64,000 bases of DNA from Pseudomonadota bacterium (GCA_034189865.1 JAXHTV010000001.1:150619-214618), one strand, 5' to 3'. Shown: positions 9,213 through 22,698, numbered from the stretch's first letter. Notes: a model not told the origin generated them from the sequence alone. Program-made: numbers and translations.

Positions 9213-9827
9213 GTGGATCAAACATCCGTCATCAAGACGTATAATCGACTGGCCTCCACCTACGACCATTTATTCAGCCCGATCTTCAATCCGGGCCGCA
9301 AACGCGTGGTGGACCGCATGGCCTGCCAACCGTCGGATCGGGTCTTGGAAGTGGGCGTCGGAACCGGCATGTCGTTGCCCTACTACCCCTCCGATACGCG
9401 GGTGTCCGGCATCGATCTTTCCGAAAATATGCTGGAACGTGCTCGACAGCGCGTTGCGCGGGAACAACTGCGTAACGTCGATCTGCGTATCATGGACGCC
9501 CAGCAGCTTGACTACCCGGACAACTATTTCGACAAAGTCACCGCGATGTACGTCGCCTCGGTGGTGCCCGATCCGGCACGCATGGTCTCCGAGATGAAGC
9601 GGGTGTGTCGCCCTGGGGGCGACTTGTTCATCGTCAATCACTTCAGTCACAGCAACGGGTTTGTCCGAACTTTGGAGAACATCACCTCCATTGTCACGCC
9701 CTTTTTTGGGTTTACCTCGGTGTTTCCGCTGGACAAATTTCTGGAAGCGGCGAACTTCCAGCATTTCGAGATCGAGCCCGTTAATCTGTTCGGCTACTGG
9801 CTGCTTATTCACGCCGAGAACGAGTGA
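9213..9827 (+). CDS. Class I SAM-dependent methyltransferase, PmtA-like
   Basis: 204-aa methyltransferase. Motif I is VLEVGVGTGMS (about 45-55), motif II GIDLSENMLERA, and motif III contains CRPGGDLFIVNHF. The arrangement resembles bacterial phosphatidylethanolamine N-methyltransferases of the PmtA type, which make phosphatidylcholine at the membrane face. A generic small-molecule methyltransferase cannot be excluded. It uses a GTG start at 9213 with AGGGA about 8 nt upstream. The short-CstA gene follows after 140 nt. A second methyltransferase of similar design lies at 59228-59839. Confidence 0.75.
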   Translation: MDQTSVIKTYNRLASTYDHLFSPIFNPGRKRVVDRMACQPSDRVLEVGVGTGMSLPYYPSDTRVSGIDLSENMLERARQRVAREQLRNVDLRIMDAQQLDYPDNYFDKVTAMYVASVVPDPARMVSEMKRVCRPGGDLFIVNHFSHSNGFVRTLENITSIVTPFFGFTSVFPLDKFLEAANFQHFEIEPVNLFGYWLLIHAENE

Positions 9828-9967
9828 CCCGAAACCCGAAACGGATTGAGTACGCGCTGTGAACTACCCAATGACAGAACCCACGACTTATTTCGGCAAC
9901 GCCGGGTACCCAAGGGCCTTGCACACCAAAACCCTCGACTGGATCTCACCCTGAGTAGATCAATTTC

Positions 9968-11659
9968 ATGGGTACCTTATTCGTCACCTTAGGCGGTTTA
10001 CTGGCATTTTTTCTCGGCTATCGGTACTACGCACGGTTCCTGGCAAGCCGCATTTTCAAACTGGACCCGGATTTCCGCACGCCAGCACATGAACTCCAAG
10101 ACGGCATCGACTATGTGCCCACCAGCCGCTGGGTACTGTGGGGCCATCATTTTGCTTCAGTCGCCGGTGCCGCACCTATCATCGGCCCCGCCATCGCGAT
10201 GATCTGGGGGTGGCTACCCGCCCTGTTGTGGGTGCTGTTCGGCACTGTATTTATTGCCGGAATTCACGACTTCGGAACACTGTGGGCTTCTGTCCGCAAC
10301 AAAGGCCAATCGGTTGGCAGTATCGCCGCCTCCGTGATCAACCCCCGGGCCCGCAGTCTTTTCCTACTGATTATTTTCTTCCTTATTCTCATCGTAAATG
10401 CCGTGTTCGCCGTGGCGATCGGAACGCTGTTCACAAAGTTCCCCTCCAGCGTTCTGCCCTATTGGCTGCAAATTCCGGTCGCCATGGCGATCGGATGGCT
10501 GGTTTACCGGCGCGGCGTGGATATCGTCTTGCCGGCGCTGGGCGCGCTTGTGTTGCTGCTGGGTTTTGTTTTTCTCGGCAGTGCGGTGCCGCTCAGCCTG
10601 CCCGCATCATGGCTCGGACTGCCGTCCACCGCGTGGTGGGTACTGATCATGCTGGCGTATTGTTCGTTCGCGTCCCGCCTCCCGGTCTGGCTTTTGCTCC
10701 AGCCGCGCGATTTTATCAACTCCCATCTGTTGTTTTTCTGCCTGGCCGTGCTGTATCTGGGGCTATTCGTCGGCCGTCCGGACTTTGTCGCACCGGCATT
10801 CAACAGGGCCGTACCGGCAGATGCCCCACCGCTTCTGCCGTTATTGTTCGTCACCATCGCCTGTGGCGCGATTTCCGGATTTCACGGCCTGGTCAGCTCC
10901 GGCACCTCATCGAAACAACTCGACAAAGAAACCGATGCCCGCTTGGTGGGATATTTGGGCTCCATTGGAGAAGGCTTGCTGGCCTTGATCGCCATTATGG
11001 CCACAGCGGCCGGCTTGGCCTCCACCGATGCATGGCAAAGCCACTACGGCAGCTGGGCGGAGGCCAGTACGGGCGGAATCGCGGTTTTCGTCACCGGCGC
11101 GGGCAATCTGCTTAGCCATCTCGGCATCGCACCGGCGATTGGCACGACGCTGGTGGCCACAATGGTGGTCGCCTTTGCGGCCACGTCGCTGGATACGTCC
11201 ATGCGACTGCAGCGGTTTATCCTCAAAGAGATCGGAACCGAGTACCGAATGCCGGCACTGCAGAACACCAACATTGCCACGGCTATCTGTTTTTTTGCGT
11301 GCTTGGCACTGGCCTTCCTCGCCGACCCCAGCAACCCCGGTGCGGGCGGTATGGTCCTCTGGCCGCTATTCGGAACGACCAACCAGCTAACCGCTGCCCT
11401 GTCGCTGTTGATTCTGACCCTGCTGTTACATCGTCTTCGTCGGGGCTATATTTATTCCTTAATACCCTTTGTGTTGGTCGCCACGATGACGCTCTGGAGT
11501 ATGGTTTTCAATATTCGCGCCTACCTGTCCGCCGGAAATTACCTGCTGGTGAGCATTGGGGGAATCATATTCGCACTGAACGTTTGGCTGCTGCTTGAGG
11601 GGTTCGGGGCCGCTAGACGCGCGCGGTCTCAAGCACCAGCAGCGCAAGATTTATCGTAA
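9968..11659 (+). CDS. CstA-family carbon starvation / peptide-pyruvate permease, short form
   Basis: 563-aa polytopic membrane protein of the CstA family, whose studied members import pyruvate or peptides under carbon limitation. The N-terminal CstA hallmark is clear: GHHFASVAGAAPIIGPA at about 57-73, then GTVFIAGIHDFGTLWASVRNKG. The central SSGTSSKQL segment is also conserved. It is much shorter than the roughly 700-aa E. coli CstA, lacking part of the C-terminal region, but starts and ends cleanly and is not frameshifted. Short forms exist in other bacteria. No LytTR two-component regulator, as found for E. coli BtsT, is adjacent. Confidence 0.88.
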   Translation: MGTLFVTLGGLLAFFLGYRYYARFLASRIFKLDPDFRTPAHELQDGIDYVPTSRWVLWGHHFASVAGAAPIIGPAIAMIWGWLPALLWVLFGTVFIAGIHDFGTLWASVRNKGQSVGSIAASVINPRARSLFLLIIFFLILIVNAVFAVAIGTLFTKFPSSVLPYWLQIPVAMAIGWLVYRRGVDIVLPALGALVLLLGFVFLGSAVPLSLPASWLGLPSTAWWVLIMLAYCSFASRLPVWLLLQPRDFINSHLLFFCLAVLYLGLFVGRPDFVAPAFNRAVPADAPPLLPLLFVTIACGAISGFHGLVSSGTSSKQLDKETDARLVGYLGSIGEGLLALIAIMATAAGLASTDAWQSHYGSWAEASTGGIAVFVTGAGNLLSHLGIAPAIGTTLVATMVVAFAATSLDTSMRLQRFILKEIGTEYRMPALQNTNIATAICFFACLALAFLADPSNPGAGGMVLWPLFGTTNQLTAALSLLILTLLLHRLRRGYIYSLIPFVLVATMTLWSMVFNIRAYLSAGNYLLVSIGGIIFALNVWLLLEGFGAARRARSQAPAAQDLS

Positions 11660-11859
11660 CCGGTGCCGGGAAGCCTACTGAGATCATCGATGTTTCGGTC
11701 CCTGCCGAGCCAGATCGGATACGCAATACAGTGATCTGCGATAATCCGCGTAACAGCTCGCCCCCGTTCGACTCGTTACGGAGGCAAGAATCGGCCCACA
11801 TAGGCCCAACTGAGGACGCTTAGTACTGTCCGATTATCGAAATCGTGCTGACGTAAACC

Positions 11860-12144
11860 GTGATCAACCACTCTAGGGCCTCCCTCTGGTGGCGACGGCT
11901 CCACCGTCTGAGCCATCTATACCGGGAACTTTACTACGCCCCCCACCGCCGGATGCTGGCCCGCCAGAACCGGCAGCAAGCCGATCTCTTTCGGCTACTG
12001 ATTTCCATGGAAACCCTTGGCTTGCCCAATCCCGCCGCCTTTTACACATTGGAACTCACGCCTTTTCTGTTGGAAGATTTTCATGACTGGCATCGACGCA
12101 TGGGCATGGAGAAATCGCCCCTGGAGGGCTACCGGTGCTGTTGA
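11860..12144 (+). CDS. Small Cys-Cys-tailed protein (cory-CC-star-like)
   Basis: 94-aa basic, helical protein rich in Arg, His, Leu and Trp, ending in the dipeptide Cys-Cys directly before the stop codon (EGYRCC). It matches my recollection of the cory-CC-star family of small proteins with an invariant C-terminal Cys pair, whose function is unknown. The terminal cysteines could bind metal, form a redox pair or be lipid-modified (inference). It starts at GTG 11860 without an obvious ribosome site. Its last 10 nt overlap the start of the ArsA/Get3-like ATPase gene, so the two are almost certainly co-translated and probably work together. Confidence 0.65.
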   Translation: MINHSRASLWWRRLHRLSHLYRELYYAPHRRMLARQNRQQADLFRLLISMETLGLPNPAAFYTLELTPFLLEDFHDWHRRMGMEKSPLEGYRCC

Positions 12145-13136
12145 ACTGGAAGCGCCGGGCCACCAAGCCCAACGCGACGGGCAATCCCCATTGGATTCGT
12201 TTTTTTGGCGGCAAAGGCGGGGTGGGGAAAACCACGTGTAGTAGTGCCTACGCCCTTTCGATGGCAGGGGCGGGCCATCGAACGCTGCTGGTTTCCACCG
12301 ATCCGGCCCACTCCTTAAGCGACCTGCTAGAACACGCGCTGAGGGGACAGCCGCAGCAAGTAACCCAAAACCTTTGGGCATTTGAACTCGACCCCCATAG
12401 CGCAGCGCTCAGGTATCTGTCGGAAGTAAAGCGTAATATCAGTGCACTGGCTGCGCCGGAACTCCTGAAGGAAGCGCACCGGCAGGTGGATTTGGCCGCA
12501 CACTCACCCGGAGCGGAAGAGCTCGCGTTGTTTGAGGAATTGGTCAGCACCCTGCTTGATGTCGCACCGGCTTACGATGGCGTGGTCTTCGACACCGCAC
12601 CGACAGGCCATACGCTCCATTTGCTCGCCCTACCCGAACTGATGCAAGCCTGGGTAGATGGTCTGTTAGCCCGGCGCCTCCAAGCGCACGCCGTATGGTC
12701 GGACACCGGGCAAGGTCAATCCCCCAAGCTCGATCAAGCGCAACAAATTCTCAATCGCCGGCAGCACAGGTTTGACCGCGTCAGGCACTTGCTGATGGAT
12801 CCCGAACGCTGTTCTTTCACGTTTGTGATGAACGCGGATCGTTTGTCCATGGCCGAGACGGAACGTGCCATGAAAACGCTGCGCCAAAACCACGTTCCGC
12901 TTGGCGGTGTCATCATCAATCGCACGACGCCCGCCAGCGAGCACAGCGCCTTGATGACTGCTCGCCGCACGGTCGAAGCAGGCTATATTGAGGCGACCCG
13001 CAAACGATTGGGTCGGTATACCGACGTGTATGTCATCCCCATGGCGAGCAGCGAAGTTCAGGGCTTAAGCAATCTGCGCGATCTCGGCGCCACTTTGAAC
13101 AACCAAGGACTGGGCCCCAGCCAGACGAAACGATAA
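12135..13136 (+). CDS. ArsA/Get3-type P-loop ATPase
   Basis: 333-aa ATPase of the ArsA/TRC40/Get3 class. It has a deviant Walker A FGGKGGVGKT at 24-33 with the signature Lys, switch I STDPAHSLSD at about 54-63, and DTAPTGHT at about 153-160. It has only one ATPase half, unlike the duplicated arsenite pump subunit, and lacks the Cys triad of ArsA. No ars genes are near. A role in targeting or energising a membrane or metal-handling partner is more likely than arsenite export (inference). GTG start at 12135 overlaps the Cys-Cys-tailed gene by 10 nt. The SDR gene follows after 20 nt and may be in the same transcript. Confidence 0.85.
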   Translation: MLLNWKRRATKPNATGNPHWIRFFGGKGGVGKTTCSSAYALSMAGAGHRTLLVSTDPAHSLSDLLEHALRGQPQQVTQNLWAFELDPHSAALRYLSEVKRNISALAAPELLKEAHRQVDLAAHSPGAEELALFEELVSTLLDVAPAYDGVVFDTAPTGHTLHLLALPELMQAWVDGLLARRLQAHAVWSDTGQGQSPKLDQAQQILNRRQHRFDRVRHLLMDPERCSFTFVMNADRLSMAETERAMKTLRQNHVPLGGVIINRTTPASEHSALMTARRTVEAGYIEATRKRLGRYTDVYVIPMASSEVQGLSNLRDLGATLNNQGLGPSQTKR

Positions 13137-13156
13137 CTAAGCGAGGAGACAGGCAC

Positions 13157-14041
13157 ATGTTTGAAAATGACGTATTAGCCCAAAAACGCATTCTGATCAC
13201 CGGCGGCGGAACAGGCCTCGGGAAGGAAATGGCTGAGGAATACCTACGCCTGGGCGCCGATGTCTACATTTGCGGGCGACGCAAAAATGTGCTGGATGCG
13301 ACCGCCGAACAACTGATGAACAAGCATGGCGGCTCAGTTAAAACCTTTGCGGTGGATATTCGCCAAGCCGATCGGGTCGATGCCATGATCGAGGAAATTT
13401 GGGAAGACGGCCCGCTCACCGGTTTGGTTAATAACGCCGCCGGCAATTTCCTCAGCCGCACCAAGGATCTCTCGCCGCGGGGTTTCGATGCGATCGCCAA
13501 CACCGTTTTACATGGCACGTTCTATGTTACGCATGCCGTCGGCAGACGATGGATCGAAGGCGGCCACAGAGGTTCCATTATTTCCATCGTGGTTACTTGG
13601 GTATGGACCGGTTCACCCTTCGTCGTTCCCTCTGCGATGTCGAAAGCTGGAATTGATGTGATGACCAAATCCCTGGCGGTCGAGTGGGGTCCGCACGGCA
13701 TTCGCCTCAATGCCATCGCACCTGGCCCGTTCCCCACAGAAGGGGCTTCCACCCGCCTCAGCCCGGGCATGGATAAGTCGGGGATGTTTGCCGGCGCCGG
13801 TGCCATGACGCCCTTGGGTCGGACCGGTGAGATGCAAGAACTCAAGAACTTGGCCACTTTTCTTATGGCCGACGGATGCGAGTACCTCACCGGACAGACC
13901 ATCGCCATTGATGGTGCCGGTTATCTCGCCAACGGTGGCGGTTTCAACCAATTAAGAAATCTGTCCGACCGGGATTGGGACAAGATACGCGACATGATTA
14001 AGTCGCAAAATGAGCGCGATAAATCGCAACGATCGGTATAA
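13157..14041 (+). CDS. 2,4-dienoyl-CoA reductase-like short-chain dehydrogenase
   Basis: 294-aa SDR. The Rossmann motif TGGGTGLG occurs at about 16-23, and VNNAAGNF at about 91-98 is characteristic of dienoyl-CoA reductases. The segment FVVPSAMSKAG carries the active-site Lys, but the classical YxxxK Tyr is replaced by Ser, as in mammalian DECR1-type enzymes. The APGPF-T-GA loop and the C-terminal GGGFNQL segment also fit that group. The likely reaction is NADPH-dependent reduction of dienoyl- or enoyl-CoA in unsaturated fatty-acid beta-oxidation. GAGGAGA precedes the ATG. It follows the ATPase gene by 20 nt, though a functional link to it is unclear. Confidence 0.82.
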   Translation: MFENDVLAQKRILITGGGTGLGKEMAEEYLRLGADVYICGRRKNVLDATAEQLMNKHGGSVKTFAVDIRQADRVDAMIEEIWEDGPLTGLVNNAAGNFLSRTKDLSPRGFDAIANTVLHGTFYVTHAVGRRWIEGGHRGSIISIVVTWVWTGSPFVVPSAMSKAGIDVMTKSLAVEWGPHGIRLNAIAPGPFPTEGASTRLSPGMDKSGMFAGAGAMTPLGRTGEMQELKNLATFLMADGCEYLTGQTIAIDGAGYLANGGGFNQLRNLSDRDWDKIRDMIKSQNERDKSQRSV

Positions 14042-14197
14042 AGAAAACCGTAGCCCGTCCGTCGAGCAAGGCGAGATAGCAAACCTGGCGACGCAAGTGG
14101 CCGTACCCAGGCCGTCGAATGGTTCAATACAGCCCCGAACGCGACCGCCAATCTCATTCAAAGGAATCGCATGACAAATCCCTTACTGCAGCAGGGA

Positions 14198-14225
14198 CGG
14201 CCCGTTAGGACTTCTTCACGGGCCG
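14198..14225 (-). other. GC-rich hairpin over the glmU stop codon
   Basis: Inverted repeat of 8 bp (CGGCCCGT at 14198-14205 and ACGGGCCG at 14218-14225) with a 12-nt loop, spanning the glmU stop. No U-tract follows on either strand, so it is a possible transcript-end stabiliser rather than a proven terminator. Confidence 0.35.
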
Positions 14226-15572
14226 CTTCCAGCCGTCGACGGTCCTTTGCTTAGTGCTCGAAAGGGTGAGTTTGTTCGCCGGTGCATCCTTGCGAATAGT
14301 GGACCCCGCACCGATATTGGCCCCGGCGCCAACCGTGACAGGGGCCACCAGCTCGGTGCCCGAACCAATGAAAGCACCGTCTCCAATTTCAGTCTGGTGT
14401 TTCCGGGCGCCATCGTAGTTACAGGTGATGGTACCCGCACCGATATTAACGTACTGGCCGACACGGGCATCACCCACATAGCTCAAGTGACTGATTTTGC
14501 TACCTTTGCCGACGGTGGATTGTTTTACTTCGACAAAATTACCCACATGGACGTGATCCGCCAAGTCTGCGCCCGGCCGCAGGCGGGCATACGGCCCAAT
14601 CCTTGCTTCCGATCCAATGGTCGCGCCATCCAAATGACTGAAAGGCAGTACCTCTGTACAGGCTCCAATACGACAATCTCGGATCACACAATGCGCACCC
14701 ACATGCACCCCATCCTCCAAGATCACCGTACCTTCAAAGACCGCGTTGACGTCGATCACCACATCCCGACCGCAGCGCAACTCCCCACGGACATCGAACC
14801 GCGAGGGGTCCATCAACGTCACGCCGTCATTGAGAAATCGCTCAGCCAAACGCAATTGATACGCGCGTTCCACCGCGGCCAGCTGCGAGCGATCGTTGAC
14901 ACCCAATACTTCCGAAGAATTTTCCGCCGCCTGGCTTTGAATAGGCCTGCCTTCGTCAGCCGCCATACCGACCACATCAGTCAGGTAATACTCGCGCTGC
15001 GCGTTCCCGCGCCCCAATTTTCCGATCAACGCTCGGAGTAACGCGGCAGGACAGGCCAAAAGACCGGTATTCACTTCAGGAATACGGCGTTGCTCCTCGT
15101 TCGCGTCCTTCTCTTCCACAATGCCGACGATTCGTTTTGTGGCGTCGCGGACGATGCGACCGTAGCCGGCAGGATTTTCCGGCCGGGTGGTGAGTAGGCT
15201 CAAATCACGATCACCGGCCTGAACGAGGGCGGAAAGGGTATCGGGCGTGACCAAAGGAACGTCCCCATACAAGACCAAAACGGAGGCATCGTCGGGAATC
15301 AAAGGCAGCGCCTGGGCAACAGCATGACCGGTTCCGAGTTGTTCTTTCTGCTCAACCCATGTGAAACCACAATCTGCGAAACGCCGGCGCACACTCTCGG
15401 CCCCGTGTCCGACCACCACACAGATTTGCTCGGGATTGAGTGCACTTGCCGTCTCAACCACGTGCGCAAGAAGAGGACGCCCTGCCAGCGGATGTAACAC
15501 CTTGGGCAACGCCCCATTCATCCGGGTGCCCTTGCCGGCGGCGAGAATGACGACAGATAACGATGAAGCCAT
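14205..15572 (-). CDS. glmU: Bifunctional GlcNAc-1-P uridyltransferase / GlcN-1-P acetyltransferase GlmU
   Basis: 455-aa cytoplasmic enzyme that acetylates glucosamine-1-phosphate and then forms UDP-GlcNAc, the precursor of peptidoglycan and lipopolysaccharide. The N-terminal pyrophosphorylase domain shows LAAGKGTRM at about 11-19 with the downstream Lys (PKVLHPLAGRPLL). The C-terminal half is a left-handed beta-helix of hexapeptide repeats (for example ARIGPYARLRPGADL and IGAGTITCNYDG) containing the acetyltransferase site. It lies downstream of atpC on the same strand, separated by a terminator, a common gammaproteobacterial arrangement. Confidence 0.98.
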   Translation of the reverse strand: MASSLSVVILAAGKGTRMNGALPKVLHPLAGRPLLAHVVETASALNPEQICVVVGHGAESVRRRFADCGFTWVEQKEQLGTGHAVAQALPLIPDDASVLVLYGDVPLVTPDTLSALVQAGDRDLSLLTTRPENPAGYGRIVRDATKRIVGIVEEKDANEEQRRIPEVNTGLLACPAALLRALIGKLGRGNAQREYYLTDVVGMAADEGRPIQSQAAENSSEVLGVNDRSQLAAVERAYQLRLAERFLNDGVTLMDPSRFDVRGELRCGRDVVIDVNAVFEGTVILEDGVHVGAHCVIRDCRIGACTEVLPFSHLDGATIGSEARIGPYARLRPGADLADHVHVGNFVEVKQSTVGKGSKISHLSYVGDARVGQYVNIGAGTITCNYDGARKHQTEIGDGAFIGSGTELVAPVTVGAGANIGAGSTIRKDAPANKLTLSSTKQRTVDGWKRPVKKS

Positions 15573-15648
15573 AGGAGGGCTAGAGACCTAATCAGGCAGT
15601 TAACGAGCCTCTATTATACGCAGCCGACCCCGCAAACGTGGCCGAAAC

Positions 15649-15675
15649 AAAAAAGCCTGCAACGTGCGGGCTTTT
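15649..15675 (-). terminator. Intrinsic terminator of the atp operon
   Basis: A 10-bp stem (15651-15660 with 15666-15675, one G-T pair) and a 5-nt loop, read on the minus strand and followed by six U residues (15654-15649). It lies 11 nt beyond the atpC stop, between atpC and glmU. Confidence 0.85.
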
Positions 15676-15685
15676 AAGTGAAAGG

Positions 15686-16105
15686 CTAGCGTCGTATTTT
15701 TTTGAGACGCTCAAGCATCTGAAGTTTGGCGATCGACTCGGCGAGCTCGGTTTGCACCATCGTATAGTCGACATCCGCGTGCTTCTGATCGAGCGCTTCC
15801 TCGGCTCGCTTCTTCGCTTCCAATGCAGCAGCCTCATCAAGATCATGCGCCCGTGTAGCGGTATCCGCTAACACGGTGACCTTGTGCGGCTGGACCTCAA
15901 GCAGCCCGCCGGAGACGAAAAAATAGTTTTCTTCGCCGCGCTCATCACGAACCCGGACTTCACCCGGCCGCATTCTCGTTAACAACGGTGCGTGGCGAGG
16001 CGCGATGCCAACATCGCCCTCTGTCGCCGGCGCGATCACCATTTGGGCAGCGCCGGAATAGATCTCGCCCTCGGCGCTGACGATGTCGACATGAATTTGA
16101 CTCAT
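15686..16105 (-). CDS. atpC: ATP synthase F1 subunit epsilon
   Basis: 139-aa epsilon subunit, part of the F1 central stalk and an inhibitor of ATP hydrolysis. The N-terminal beta-sandwich (VDIVSAEGEIYSG, then GDVGIAPRHAPLLTRMRPGEV) is typical. The C-terminal helical pair is rich in Ala, Glu and Lys and ends in basic residues. Length matches the family. It is the last gene of the atp operon, 142 nt after atpD, and is followed by an intrinsic terminator. Confidence 0.97.
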   Translation of the reverse strand: MSQIHVDIVSAEGEIYSGAAQMVIAPATEGDVGIAPRHAPLLTRMRPGEVRVRDERGEENYFFVSGGLLEVQPHKVTVLADTATRAHDLDEAAALEAKKRAEEALDQKHADVDYTMVQTELAESIAKLQMLERLKKIRR

Positions 16106-16247
16106 ACTCTAAATACCTTTCGCCGGGCCGCACCGAGAATGCGATTCGAAAACGTCCCTTGAGGCGTACGGAAAACCTGATGGTACCGGCTCTTCATCAG
16201 CTAGCCACGCCAGTGGCCTTGAAGAAAACAAGCCGGTTATCTTCTCA

Positions 16248-18579
<2,332 letters not shown>

Positions 18580-18610
18580 GGGATCTCCTACTCGTCAAAC
18601 AACCGATCAA

Positions 18611-20155
18611 TCACCAAGTCCCATTGGCCTTGAAATCCTCAACGACTTTACGAAGCCCATCGGCGATCTCATCGTTGTAGTCGCCCGTGCTGTCAATCTG
18701 GCCCAGCAAATCTGAGAAATTCGATTTCGCATGATCTTGGAGGGCGCGCTCGAAGCCTCCGACCTGCTTGACATCCAGATCGTCGAGATAGCCTTCGTTA
18801 ACCGCAAACAGAGACAACGCCATCAATGAAATCGATAGCGGATCGTACTGTTTCTGTTTCATCAACTCAGTCACACGCTGACCGCGGTCGAGCTGTTTCC
18901 GCGTCGCTTCGTCCAGGTCCGAGGCGAACTGCGCAAATGCAGCCAACTCACGATACTGAGCGAGGGCAAGACGAACACCGCCACCAAGCTTTTTGATGAT
19001 CTTGGTCTGCGCCGCGCCGCCGACACGGGACACCGACAATCCGGCGTTGATAGCCGGCCGAATGCCCGCGTTGAACAAATCCGACTCCAGATAGATCTGA
19101 CCGTCGGTAATGGAAATCACGTTGGTAGGAACGAAAGCCGATACGTCACCGGCTTGGGTTTCGATAATCGGCAACGCAGTCAATGAGCCAGTTTGCCCTT
19201 TTACTTCCCCGTTGGTGATGTTCTCGATGTGCGCCGCATTGACGCGAGCTGCACGCTCTAGCAAGCGGGAATGCAGGTAGAAAACGTCCCCGGGGTAGGC
19301 TTCACGGCCGGGCGGACGCCGAAGTAAGAGCGAAATCTGGCGATAGGCCCACGCTTGCTTGGTCAAGTCATCATAGACAATCAGAGCATCTTCGCCACGA
19401 TCGCGGAAGTACTCGCCCATGGCGCAACCAGAATACGCTGAGATATATTGCATCGCAGCCGGATCGGATGCCGTCGCCGCAACCACGATCGTATGGTCCA
19501 TGGCGCCGTGTTCTTCCAACTTACGCACCACCGAGGCGATACTCGATGCCTTCTGCCCGATCGCAACGTAAATGCACTTAACTCCGGTGCCTTTTTGATT
19601 GATGATGGCATCAATGGCAACGGCGGTTTTTCCTGTCTGGCGGTCGCCAATAATCAATTCACGCTGGCCACGGCCGACCGGGACCATGGCGTCGATTGAC
19701 TTCAGGCCGGTTTGGACCGGCTGTGACACGGACTGTCGCGCAATAACGCCGGGAGCGACCTTCTCGATTGGGGAGGTAATTTTTGATTCCACCTCACCCT
19801 TGCCGTCAATACCCTGCCCAAGCGCATTGACGACTCGACCCAAGAGGGCCTCTCCGACGGGGACCTCGAGGATTCGGCCGGTGCATCGAACCGTGTCACC
19901 TTCACGAATATGCTCATAGGCACCAAGCACCACGGCGCCGACTGAGTCCCGCTCGAGGTTGAGCGCCAAGCCGAAGACGCCACCGGGAAACTCCAACATT
20001 TCGCCCTGCAGTGCGTCGGCCAAGCCGTGAATCCGACAGATTCCGTCCGCCACACTCACCACGGTACCTTCGGCCCGAGCCTCGGCGACGACTTCGAAAT
20101 TCTCTATGCGCTGCTTGATTAGCTCGCTAATTTCGGAAGGATTGAGTTGCATCAT
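18611..20155 (-). CDS. atpA: ATP synthase F1 subunit alpha
   Basis: 514-aa non-catalytic nucleotide-binding alpha subunit. Walker A GDRQTGKT (about 170-177) and the alpha signature region [17 protein letters not shown] near 364-380 are present. Length is standard (513 aa in E. coli). Two ATG codons in tandem (20155 and 20152) follow GAGGTAGC, and either could start translation. Confidence 0.99.
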   Translation of the reverse strand: MMQLNPSEISELIKQRIENFEVVAEARAEGTVVSVADGICRIHGLADALQGEMLEFPGGVFGLALNLERDSVGAVVLGAYEHIREGDTVRCTGRILEVPVGEALLGRVVNALGQGIDGKGEVESKITSPIEKVAPGVIARQSVSQPVQTGLKSIDAMVPVGRGQRELIIGDRQTGKTAVAIDAIINQKGTGVKCIYVAIGQKASSIASVVRKLEEHGAMDHTIVVAATASDPAAMQYISAYSGCAMGEYFRDRGEDALIVYDDLTKQAWAYRQISLLLRRPPGREAYPGDVFYLHSRLLERAARVNAAHIENITNGEVKGQTGSLTALPIIETQAGDVSAFVPTNVISITDGQIYLESDLFNAGIRPAINAGLSVSRVGGAAQTKIIKKLGGGVRLALAQYRELAAFAQFASDLDEATRKQLDRGQRVTELMKQKQYDPLSISLMALSLFAVNEGYLDDLDVKQVGGFERALQDHAKSNFSDLLGQIDSTGDYNDEIADGLRKVVEDFKANGTW

Positions 20156-20164
20156 GCTACCTCA

Positions 20165-20701
20165 TCAATGAACCAGAGCGCCGGACAATCTATCCAGCTT
20201 GCTGCGTACGGACCCGTCGATTACTAAGTCACCCGCTCGGATCACGGCACCCCCGAGCAGATTTTCGTCTACGGAACTAGTCAGTCTGACCTCACGTCCA
20301 AGCTTATCTTTAAGTGCCTGGGCGAGCTTGGCGCTTTGCTGTTCTTGCAGCGGGACCGCCGAACAGATGTCGACGTCGATCGTGCCTTCCGCCTCAGCTC
20401 TCAGCACTTCGTAGATTTCAGCAATCACTGAAATCAATTTAAGACGGCGGTTTACGAGCAACAGTCTGACAAAGTTCAGACCGTCCGCACCCAATTGTTC
20501 GCCGATCGCCGACTGGATCACGCCTTGAACGACATCGCGTCCGTAACGAGGATCGTCGATCAACCGAGCCAAATCGTCGTTACCCACCAATTGGGCCAAC
20601 AAATCAAGCCGCTCCGACCACGCCCCGAAGTTTCCGGCATCACGCGCTAGCTGAAAAATGGCCTTGGCGTAAGGTCGTGCCAAAGTTGTCTGTTCAGACA
20701 T
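20165..20701 (-). CDS. atpH: ATP synthase F1 subunit delta
   Basis: 178-aa delta subunit joining F1 to the peripheral stalk. The N-terminal ARPYAKAIFQLARDAG and the C-terminal segment around DENLLGGAVIRAGDLVIDGS are diagnostic. Spacing of 9 nt to atpA and 11 nt to atpF shows tight operon packing. Confidence 0.97.
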   Translation of the reverse strand: MSEQTTLARPYAKAIFQLARDAGNFGAWSERLDLLAQLVGNDDLARLIDDPRYGRDVVQGVIQSAIGEQLGADGLNFVRLLLVNRRLKLISVIAEIYEVLRAEAEGTIDVDICSAVPLQEQQSAKLAQALKDKLGREVRLTSSVDENLLGGAVIRAGDLVIDGSVRSKLDRLSGALVH

Positions 20702-20712
20702 ACGGCACCCAC

Positions 20713-21183
20713 CTAGACCTGAGATACGAGATCGTCGATTAGGCGCTCGTGACTCGCCGCGTCGACCTCCCGCTCGAGGATACGGCCGGCAGCGGTCACC
20801 GCAAGCGTCGCGACCTCTTTACGGAGAGACTCTCGAGCCCGAACCCGTTCTTGCTCGATCTCGGATTGCGCGGCGGTAATCAGGCGCTCACCCTCGGATC
20901 GCGCCTCAACCTTCGCCTGCTCGATGGTCTCGTTGCTGCGCTTGTTGGCTTGAGCCAGGATCTCAGAAGCCTGATCGCGGGCCGCGCGAAGAATCTTGTC
21001 CGCTTCGTCTCGCGCCTTATCCAATTGCTCCGACCCCTGCTCGGCAGCCGCAAGACCATCAGCAATTCGCTTTTGCCGATCCTGCATCGCCTGCGTAAGG
21101 GGCGGCCAGATAAATTTCATCATGAACCAAACGAACACCGCGAACGTGATCATTTGGCCAATTAAGGTTGCATTGATCCCCAC
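20713..21183 (-). CDS. atpF: ATP synthase Fo subunit b
   Basis: 156-aa peripheral-stalk subunit. One N-terminal transmembrane helix (about 5-26, ending WPPL) is followed by a long Ala/Glu/Arg-rich coiled coil to residue 140. Start is GTG at 21183, preceded by a G-rich ribosome site (GGGGG about 7 nt upstream). Length equals the E. coli protein. Confidence 0.97.
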   Translation of the reverse strand: MGINATLIGQMITFAVFVWFMMKFIWPPLTQAMQDRQKRIADGLAAAEQGSEQLDKARDEADKILRAARDQASEILAQANKRSNETIEQAKVEARSEGERLITAAQSEIEQERVRARESLRKEVATLAVTAAGRILEREVDAASHERLIDDLVSQV

Positions 21184-21217
21184 GATCTAACCCCCGTTTA
21201 TACTCTCCGTTGGTACC

Positions 21218-22698
<1,481 letters not shown>

